Assembly (NCBI GenBank): GCA_028753945.1
Contig: JAPNXP010000002.1
Span: 62,001 to 126,000, forward strand
Direction: 5' to 3'
DNA: 64,000 nt
Source of the DNA: Hexactinellida sp. DTS-2022
Taxonomy: Eukaryota > Porifera > Hexactinellida
This document shows positions 56,446 through 64,000 of the stretch, piece by piece (positions within the stretch are counted from its first letter, which is position 1; every line of letters begins with the position of its first letter). Below the pieces are notes generated by a model. That model did not search any database. It was given only the letters and a program-made list of their open reading frames with translations, and was not told where the DNA came from. Position numbers and translations under genes: made by a program.

Positions 56446-59400
56446 CCATACCTAACCATACCAGAAACACAACAACAACACAACACAACAACACAACAAC
56501 ATCAGGTGTTATGCAGTTGATGCCGTTATAAGAACATCGTCGGAAACTGCATATAATGTTCTTATAACCGGCATGTTCTTATAACAAGTGTTCTTATATC
56601 CGGCAAGTTCTTATAACCGGCATGTTCTTATAACCGGTATGTTCTTATAACCGGTATGTTCTTATACCGGTATCTACAGTACTACGAACTAACTTCCTGG
56701 AGAGTTCCGCTAGCATTTTGGTTATCTGTTCCAGCTCCCTATTAATCTTGTCCAGGTCCCGTTTGCTCACTTGATACTCGTGTTCCAGTTTGGCTACTTT
56801 CTCCCGCTTCGGCTTAATCTTCTTAGCTACGTCACAGTACCCAAGCACGGCACACACGAATGTGTACAGCCCGGCGCCCGCGTGGCTCTTCAACTCCATC
56901 GCCTCCAGGGTTACGCCCTCTCGGTCCAGCGTAGCGGTTATCTTGTTGGCCTCCTTAACCTACTCAATACAGGTGTCAACAACCGGAACTATAGGGTGTT
57001 AACAACAGGAACTATAGCGTGCCCCCTAATAGCAATGGCTCTAATAGCAAGATAGATATACTGCTATAATGGCAAGTTGTTTTCAGCCCCAAGCGAGCAT
57101 TTAATATTATTGCTAATGGCACTCCGTTAAAAACAAGTTCGTCTATTCGACAGCAAATTGCGAGCAAACACTGTATATATAGGGACCTCGTTAGTAAGAT
57201 CACGATTAATACGAACTCCGGATAAGGCGAATTGACTGTCCCCATGTGTCCCTACAAACGAGACTCCACTGTATAGTGTATCCTACCTCTTTGTCTCTAA
57301 TATTGTCTACATCCAGGTTCTGCAGACTCTGCAGGAACCCTGTGTCTGACATCATGCCCCTACAGGTCTTCCAATCGGCCTGTTTGTACCCCTTAAGATA
57401 CGCCACGCAGGCGCACACATACTGTACCGCTTGAGGCGGGTTTGCGAACTGTCGGATCTCGGTCACGTCCTCCTTGTTGAGTCTCTCCAGCGCCTTCCTA
57501 GCTCGCTCCAGCGCCGGCAGCGCCTCTGCCAACTGCTCCTCCGCGTCCTTCTTCTCCACAGAGATAACTACACACATATGTTAATCACTATGCCCAGCAC
57601 ATAGGAAATACATAGACTCACTAGTCACTACAGATATGTTATCACTATGCCCACCCAGTGTATTATATTTATACAGCCATTTGTAAATACGCTCCTAATC
57701 CTGGTCTGATCCTATTTTCATACGCTTAATCACAAATTAATGTTACAGTATAGGAGAGGATTCCAAATTTTCGCACTCCTAATTTAAATTTTCCAAAAAT
57801 CATGCTCCAAAAAGAGCGTCTCGCGCTCCTGGATAATTCCTTGTACCCAGCACATGGGAAATACATAGCAATAACTACACACAGTAGATAATGCGGATTT
57901 CCTAATTATAATTATTTTGAGCTGTGCTTGGATCAATCAATCACAGTTAAACTCATAGTTAAGTATTATACAAGACTCCTAATTTGTACAGTATATGCCG
58001 GATATAAGAACACAGGTTATAAGAACACAGGTTCTAAGAACACTATATGCAGTTCCCTACGATGTCCTTATAACGGCACCACTGTACTACCTTTGTTCTG
58101 CTCCTCTATGTCAATACTCTTCTTCTCTGCTAGCTCCTTCTTCTCCTTCGCCTCGCTGGTCCGACTGGATATCTCCTGCAGCAGCTCTTCGCAAGCCAGC
58201 GTCTTGGCACTAACCGCGACCCTCTGCACCTCAAGCTTAGCGTTAAGGTGGTTCAGCTGTATGCTCGCGTCAATTATCTTAGACATGCCTCCCTCCAGTC
58301 GCTTGCACTGCTCCGTCATAAGCTTGTCTTTGCTCTCGAGTAAGTCTATACAGTTAGGAGTTAAGGAACCTACTACACTATAGTATAGTAGACTCCGCTT
58401 AATAGAGACACTGGTAATAGATATATCCGTTTAATCGGGTCATATTTCATAGGATTTATAGGACGGAATGACAGTATGGCATAAAATATTTTCGGCTAAT
58501 ATATTTCTCCGCTTAATCGGGTCAAAGTAGCCTGGTCCCGAGGTGACTCTATTAAGCGGAGTCTACTGTATCTAGCAAGCAACCGGATACCTGAATATGA
58601 ATGTATGAAATCAAGATAGTTCTTAGGTGTCACGTGGTTGATTCGCCGCCACTTCTCAAGATATTTCTGCGAGTACTCCGACACCATGAGGTGTACGTAC
58701 ACCACGTGTTCCACGACCTGGTCCCTGTTCCCTTCTGGCACCAAACTCACCTCTGTCAGGAACGCCTTACCCACGGCATGCAGTGCTTGCTTGGGCCACG
58801 GCATGAACCAGTCTATAACCGTACAGTTAACGAGCCCCGGGAAGTTCCGGCACCTCCTCCTGAGGTTCTCTCCCGCGGGAGACATGGCCAGGACGATGTG
58901 GAGGTTGTTGGATGACTTCTGGATGAAGTAACTCCAGCAGGCCTCCTTTGTCTGGGCCAAGCCCAGGTTCTTAACCTCGTTACGGACCTAGAAGAGTGGA
59001 ATGTAGCATACACAATGCAGTCGGGTTCTTTCATTAAATGGCTGTTCTAAGGTTCCTATTCTTTTATTGAATTGAATATAGTAGAACCTCGTTAAAAGGA
59101 ACACTGTTAATACGAACACTATTTCAGTCCCCTTCAAAGCCTTTTCAACACAAATGACATCTTTAATACGAATTCCGGATAAGCTGTACACATTAAGACG
59201 GTCCCATGGTGTTCCTACTTACGAGGCTGTACTATAGTATCTGCCATCTTATGGGGTCGTTCAAACGTACGTAATTTCCAGGAACATTAGACACCCCCTA
59301 TTAATGCAACGCTTTTGGACCATTGTAATACAAATGGCTCTACTGCATAGCTATATCTCTCACCTGTCCAATGAGTGCCTCCTTTTCATCATCGGGGAAC

Positions 59401-62400
59401 AGAGCTGGCACCATACCGGAAGTGAGCATGTTATTTATGAGCTCCAGGAACCCCTCTTGCGCCACGTGTGCGTCCGTGAACAGGAACACGACCCGCTTGT
59501 TGTCTGTGCCCAGCATCCGGTAGAGAGTCTTGAGGTCCTCTCGGAACTCCGCCTCCCCGTACCCCCGACTCAACTGGATCTCAAACACCTACACGCATTC
59601 ATATCAACACCTCTGTAACCAGGAAGTGATATACAGGACATGCCGGTTATAAGTACACCGGTTATAAGAATATTCTATTGAAAAACGGTTGGCATATCCC
59701 CTATATACTTTATCCCGGTTATAATAACACCCGTTATAATAACATGCCAGTTATAAGAATATGCCAGTTATAAGAATATGCCAGTTATAATAACATGCCA
59801 GTTATAAGAATATGCCAGTTATAAGAATATGCCAGTTATAATAACATCATATGTATGCAGTTCCCTACGATGTACTTATACCAGTACACCCTATACAAAC
59901 CTCACATCCGGCTGCGAAGGCCGCTAGCCTGGTGAGACTCTGTTTCCCGGAGCCCCCCACCCCCACCAGGAGGCAGTGCCCCAGGTCCATCCTGACCACC
60001 CGGTGTATGCGCGTTAGGTGCTCCAGCGCATCGTCAAACAGCACCAGGTTCATGGGCGCGTGGTCCGCACTGTACTCCTCCATTATCTCTTCGAACAGAG
60101 CCTTAGCCACGTCATAATCCTACAGGCACACACACACATTCTATAAATAGGCTATAGGGGTAGGGCAGCCCTAGCATTGCCGTAATGCAAGGGGTAGGGC
60201 AGCCCCGCATTGCTGTATTGCAAATCTAAAGATATTGTGGCCGCCTATTGCAAATATAAACATTATGTGGACCCCTTCTATTTGCTAGTAATGAAAATAT
60301 AAAGATTTTGTAACCCCTATACCAAATTCAAAACATTATGTGCCCCTCCCATTGCTAGTAATGCAAATTTAGAGATCTTGTGGCCCCCTATTGCAAATAG
60401 AAACATTATGTGGACCCCTTCTATTTGCTAGTAATGAAAATATAAAGATTTTGTAACCCCTATACCAAATTCAAAACATTATGTGCCCCTCCCATTGCTA
60501 GTAATGCAAATTTAGAGATCTTGTGGCCCCCTATTGCAAATAGAAACATTATGTGGGACCCCCTTTCATTGCCATAATGCAAATTTAAGATCCTGTATAC
60601 CCCTTACCTGTATGTTCTCATATATCCTCGGTTTATCAGTCTGCAGAGCTGTCCTGTAGTCCCCGAATAGAATGGGCTCCTTGCACGCATACTCCGCGTA
60701 GTCAGGGAACTCCTCACCCAACAGATCTGTTATCTTAAGCTTAACGAACTCCTTATCTTTCTCATTCGTGAGTCGGTCAAAGAATATCCTGAGAGCCTCG
60801 TTCCTCCACACCCTCACGACCTCTCTGGGGGAGTTGAAGCGATCGGGAATCATAAGGTAGAGTCCATGGTATATTCGGGACAGGTCCCGGAGGTTGAATA
60901 TGTAGTGGAACTTGGAAGGAGTTGGTGGCAGTTCCAGAACGATCTGGTCATACAACTTCATTGTGACGCGAGTAACTATTTCAGATAAGTCCTGTACTTC
61001 CTGCTTGAAAGGGGCCAAGTGACCAATCAGGAGAGAATTGTAGATATGGAACAGAGAGTCATTGGAAGGGAAAGTGACATGAAAAACAGAGAAGAGAGAA
61101 ATAAACCTAGGGTCGACCTCGTTTCTGCCCCCTCCAGCCTTGCCCATGGCCGCGAGATACCTAATGTCCTTGTACACCTTATAGTTAAGGTCCTTCCCTC
61201 GATCGTACATGCCGCCCCGCTCAAGCAGCAGCTTCAGAATAGCTATCGGTTGCTGAGTCCCGTATTTATCCAAATGCGGCATGTTCATGTCGTCTATGAA
61301 CACCAGCAACTTCTTACCGAAAGGGGGCCCAAACGTGTCCTTGGTTCGCTTCTCCACATTAGCCTCTAGTGTCCGCTGTACGTCCATAGAAGATGTGCGC
61401 GAGGAGAAGTTAATATTAAGCAGCATGTACTTATCAGATTCTAGGGAGCGCAGGTAGTTAGCTATCGTAGCTGTTTTAGAGGTGCCGGTTTCCCCTACTA
61501 GCACCACTGGTCTGGCTATCTTAAGCATTAGCTGCAGGAGCCAGGTAATGCGCTGTGTGTCTATGGTGGGCACTAGGATCTCCGTGAATCGCTTGGTGCA
61601 GTCGTGTACGTACGCGGGCACCAGTTCCGTCCATGGGACCCACAGTCTCTGTTTGGGATTGTAGTAGTACTGGTACAGCGTGTCCAGGTCCGTGGGGACC
61701 TCCCCGGGCTTGGCACTGGCCCCTGGGCTAGGGTTAGAGGTAAGGTTAGAAAGGCGTTTGCACATCTGATCGAACTTTACGCGTCCCTCCTCCAAAAGAG
61801 AGGCCCCCACAGACCAGTAGAGAGCCTGGAGGAAATAAGCCTCTAACTCCTCAGAAGATAACCCGAGCCCTTCGTCGTTCTCAACCGACTTCTCGTCCAA
61901 GTCCGGAAACAGTGCGTCCAACATATGTGACAGCTGTGTTACCATATTAAGGTTCGTAATCGGAACTATCGTAGCTAACTTCTCTTCGGCCCGTCCGTCC
62001 ACAAACCCCTCTAGGATCATGCTGATGTTAACGGGCACATACTTACCGAAGAGGTGTGAGAGGACAGACCGGTCCTCCTTGCCGGAGCGGGCATTGACCC
62101 ACTTCTGCCAGAAGGGGAGGTACCCTAGGTCCTTGGGGTCCACGTACACCATGCCACACCTCGAGACGGTGGAGGGAGAGGCATACTGGAGGTCAAACAC
62201 CTCCATTAATAGGGCGCAGTGCTTCTGTAGGATTATCCTCTCTCCGTTGGCTAGCGTCAACAGTTTGTTGTCGTCCATAACAGAATTCATATTCTCGATC
62301 CACAGCGAATCCACGTCTCCATCGAACACGATGTATCGCCGCTCCTGTTTTTCTGTCGGGTGATTAATCTCCCGGAATATGTTGGACAGGAGTCCGTCCG

Positions 62401-64000
62401 TCCAATCCCTCGTGATCGGATCCAATACCCCGTACAGTTCTATAACGCTACAGGCCTTGGGGTTCAGTATGTACAGTTTTGTGGTTAGGCCCAGCTTGGT
62501 TTGCGCGCGCGCCAAGGTGTTGATAACGACACTTTTCCCTCCACCCGTGGGCCCCACGACCATAGTGGTGTGTCGCGTGAGCATGGTCTCGTACAGCTGC
62601 ACCACTTTATCCGCTTGCTTTTCCAGCAGAATATACTTGTTGTCCTCCAAGCATGCTTCTACGGCATCGTTAAAGTTGGGGTACCTCATCCTAGGACAGT
62701 CCAGCCCTGGAAACAGGTCCGCTATGAGCCCTAAGAAGAGAGGAACGTCCTCGAATATGAACTTAGGAAGATTCATGTCCCTTAGGGCCCGCATTAACAC
62801 CACATCTTCATCCAGATCAAGGGCACCTCGCTTGAGCTCTCCGGCCATCACCAAGACGGCTTTAAGGGCACGCAGACCGAAGTCGTAGTGGTATTGTCGG
62901 GACAGCTGTCCCTGCGATAGCTTGTACAGAACTGTCATTTTCTTAGCCAGGACCTTGGCTAGCATAAACCCTTCTGAGAACAACATTATCTCGCATATCT
63001 GCATCATATCGGGGACAATAACGACAACCGGACGGAATAAAGCCTTCACACTTTCGGGAAGTTCGGTTCTACCGGCATAGCCCGGATTCATAGTTATGAA
63101 TATTCCCATTCTGTCGTCCAAAGCGATGTCTATTCCTTCGAACTGAAATCTCTCCAGGCCCATCAACAGCGCGTTCTGAATCGTCTTAATCTGCGTGGAT
63201 ATAACGGACAGAACTGAAATATCGATTCTGTTAAACTCATCGAAACAGCCCCAGGCCCCGCACTGGGCCAACCCAGAAAACAGTTTCCCGACTGCCTTAT
63301 AGTCCATGCCCTCTCCGCAGTTGGTGACCACACAGAATATGCCCATGGCCTTCGCCAGGTCCTTAACGGTCTCAGTTTTACCGGTACCGGCCGGTCCCGC
63401 CGGGGCCCCTCCCAACCTAGCCGAGAGGGCCTGTGTCATGGTCAGATATATCCGGTCCGTGAGAGGTGTTATAACCAGGCGTCCGTTGAGCCCCATGTAC
63501 TCATATCCGTACCCAAAGGTACCTGTGCACTGCTTAACAAGGAGGTTATCCACTGTTTGCTCCCAGTAGAATCTGAGTTGGGATTCCCATTCGAATTCAC
63601 GAGCGTCCATTATAGAATCCCTTACAAACCTGTCGGTTATATCCCTATTGTGCACGTCTACTATTAACATGGCATTGAATTTCTTCCTATCGTTCTTACT
63701 GAGTTGGGACCGTATTTGCACCACGAGGTCATCAATCTGTGTATGCAACTTCTTGCTGTACTGCTTTAGTCCCATTTTGTCGCCCTTTTTAATCTTGTTG
63801 AACACGTCCTCAACTTCCCAGCTCCACCACACTTGGTTGGCAGCCAGGACCACCATTCCCTGGTAGCTTTCTGCCCAGGTTACCCGGGACTTCCCTTCAT
63901 GTCCGTAGAAGAAAATAGCCTCCTTTGTAATACCCCTGTTAGTCCTACGCATCTCGGAGAGAACCTGAGTCATCCAATGCTCAACTTTCCCCTCGGGACG
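49754..64000 (-). CDS. DNAH10: Axonemal dynein heavy chain, DNAH10-like (5' end outside window)
   Basis: 19 exons: 60608-64000, 59901-60119, 59364-59588, 58591-58987, 58091-58345, 57287-57567, 56694-56959, 56052-56387, 55664-55862, 54917-55208, 54307-54524, 53643-53972, 53201-53428, 52611-52873, 51806-52364, 51427-51745, 50801-51169, 50301-50471, 49754-50046. All joins keep frame; 2870 aa plus stop. AAA1 [10 protein letters not shown] and [11 protein letters not shown]2 [11 protein letters not shown]3 [11 protein letters not shown]4 GVGGSGKQS, then stalk coiled coil and microtubule-binding domain (about 1411-1700), AAA5-AAA6 and the C-terminal domain ending [16 protein letters not shown]...LNTD. 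That C-terminus and LSVIST / [15 protein letters not shown] recall DNAH10 of inner arm dynein I1/f. About 1600 N-terminal residues lie outside. One donor is GTTTGT (exon 59901-60119), two are GTTAGT. Moves cilia and flagella. Confidence 0.93.
50101..50256. repeat. Family-A MITE, DNAH10 intron
   Basis: CAGTAGAACCTCGTTAGTAG at left, TAACGAGGCTCTACTG at right; TA on the left, CA on the right. 156 bp. Confidence 0.85.
51203..51354. repeat. Family-A variant MITE, DNAH10 intron
   Basis: CAGTATACTCTGTTAATAGG at left and CTACTAACAGAGCCTG at right with TA flanks; interior like 33464-33639. Confidence 0.75.
52911..53163. repeat. Family-B MITE interrupted by a family-C MITE
   Basis: Left end GTCCGCTTAATAGAGCCACC, right end GGCCTATTAAGCGGAGTCTA. 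The interior is split at a TA by the element at 52944-53070. Confidence 0.8.
52944..53070. repeat. Family-C MITE nested in family-B MITE
   Basis: Left CAGTGGATGCCGGTTATAAG, right TTATATCCGATATCTATTG; TA on both sides. Confidence 0.75.
53429..53642. repeat. (AACT)n/(AAAC)n simple-sequence intron of DNAH10
   Basis: Almost the whole 214-bp intron is AAC, AACTAACT and AAACAAAC repeats with ACAG interruptions. Confidence 0.9.
54064..54267. repeat. Family-C MITE, DNAH10 intron
   Basis: Starts CAGTAGATG or, 15 bp later, CAGTATATGCCGG; ends CTTATAACCGGCATCCACTG. Contains five or more internal copies of GGTTATAAGAACA. Confidence 0.8.
54539..54882. repeat. Family-A MITE split by another MITE
   Basis: Left CGGTAGAGCCTCGTTAGTAC, right CATACTAACGATGTTCTACTG. 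The family-A interior (CCGGTGTCA...ATTGAAAAGG) is interrupted by the element at 54625-54809. Confidence 0.85.
54625..54809. repeat. Family-E MITE nested in family-A MITE
   Basis: Left TAGTCAAGTTTTGTTATA, right CTAATAAGCAGCCTGACTG, TA flanks. A second fragment of this family is at 25080-25215. Confidence 0.7.
55395..55590. repeat. Family-D dispersed repeat, DNAH10 intron
   Basis: Starts AGGAATTATCCAGGAGCGCG; contains CCTTCTCCTATACCATAACA and TTGTGATTTAAGCGTATAAA like the copies at 33.1 and 57.7 kb. Just upstream (55265-55380) lies a segment related to 13640-13865. Confidence 0.65.
55870..56045. repeat. Diverged family-A MITE, DNAH10 intron
   Basis: Contains CCTTGTTAATAGGAACACCA, GTTCGTCTTATCCGGAGTTC and CGTGTTCCTATTAACTACTG. 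Confidence 0.7.
56514..56680. repeat. Family-C MITE with internal tandem expansion, DNAH10 intron
   Basis: Starts CAGTTGATGCCGTTATAAG; at least six consecutive copies of TGTTCTTATAACCGG(C/T)A, the family's own terminal motif. Confidence 0.8.
57178..57271. repeat. Shortened family-A MITE, DNAH10 intron
   Basis: Left AGGGACCTCGTTAGTAAG, right CTACAAACGAGACTCCACTG; the central part is deleted. Adjacent 57010-57130 resembles 25700-25850. Confidence 0.65.
57672..57845. repeat. Family-D dispersed repeat, inverted, DNAH10 intron
   Basis: Reads ACAGCCATTTGTAAATACGC ... CTCGCGCTCCTGGATAATTCC, the reverse orientation of the copy at 55395-55590. Confidence 0.65.
57989..58084. repeat. Short family-C MITE, DNAH10 intron
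   Basis: CAGTATATGCCGGATATAAG at left, TATAACGGCACCACTG at right, TA flanks; abuts exon end 58091. Confidence 0.8.
58386..58568. repeat. Family-B MITE, DNAH10 intron
   Basis: Left TAGTAGACTCCGCTTAATAG, right CTATTAAGCGGAGTCTACTG; interior parallels 49053-49237. Confidence 0.85.
59079..59233. repeat. Family-A MITE, DNAH10 intron
   Basis: Left TAGTAGAACCTCGTTAAAAG, right CTACTTACGAGGCTGTACT; interior CCCCTTCAAAGCCTTTTCAA as in other copies. Confidence 0.8.
59634..59880. repeat. Family-C MITE with internal tandem expansion, DNAH10 intron
   Basis: Starts CAGGACATGCCGGTTATAAG; then a run of about seven ATGCCAGTTATAA(G/T)AA units. Confidence 0.8.
60233..60570. repeat. 143-bp tandem repeat, first visible DNAH10 intron
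   Basis: Unit starting CCTATTGCAAATA(T/G)AAACATT recurs at about 60244, 60387 and (partial) 60530; the copies are almost identical. Confidence 0.85.

Overview
The window is compact animal nuclear DNA. Metazoan signatures are tandem-domain receptor tyrosine phosphatases (RPTPs) with Ig-like and Thr-rich ectodomains, a RING/B-box/filamin/NHL TRIM protein, a HECW-type HECT ligase, a tetraspanin, an SVOP-like transporter and an axonemal dynein heavy chain. Short introns, tight gene spacing, abundant (AAC)n/(GTT)n and many small TA-flanked transposons suggest an early-branching metazoan. A demosponge is my best guess, but this is inference because no database was searched.

Region 1-24.2 kb holds a head-to-tail array of seven minus-strand RPTP-family loci. 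Exon joins predicted from GT/AG sites keep the frame and give lengths divisible by three in all six complete loci (954, 273, 1336, 1255, 698 and 904 aa). Three D1 domains look catalytically complete (loci 1, 2, 4). Locus 5 keeps Cys and Arg but has lost the WPD aspartate. Loci 6 and 7 are dead in D1. Locus 3 is an Ig receptor with no phosphatase. A stranded but intact-looking RPTP last exon lies downstream of locus 3 and suggests it is a deletion derivative.

Region 24.7-31.0 kb (+) is a four-exon TRIM-NHL gene with large repeat-filled introns. At 31-49.6 kb follow an SVOP-like transporter (-), a tetraspanin (+), an intronless HECW-like E3 ligase (-), a cluster of coiled-coil/NHL proteins without RING or B-boxes (39.1-47.8 kb), V-ATPase subunit F (-) and a Pcc1/LAGE3 KEOPS subunit (-). 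One NHL gene is split by a 2.48-kb P-superfamily DNA transposon with 31-bp terminal inverted repeats and a 7-8 bp target duplication. That transposon was itself hit by a palindromic MITE with a 9-bp duplication.

Region 49.75-64.0 kb (-) is the C-terminal 2870 residues of a DNAH10-like inner-arm dynein heavy chain, resolved into 19 exons. Most of its introns carry members of a few short inverted-repeat families, some nested in one another.

Functionally, the RPTP array, tetraspanin, HECW-like and TRIM ligases and the YxxM-bearing NHL proteins would fit membrane and phosphotyrosine signalling. Dynein, V-ATPase F and Pcc1 are housekeeping or ciliary genes. Any functional link across the window is inference.
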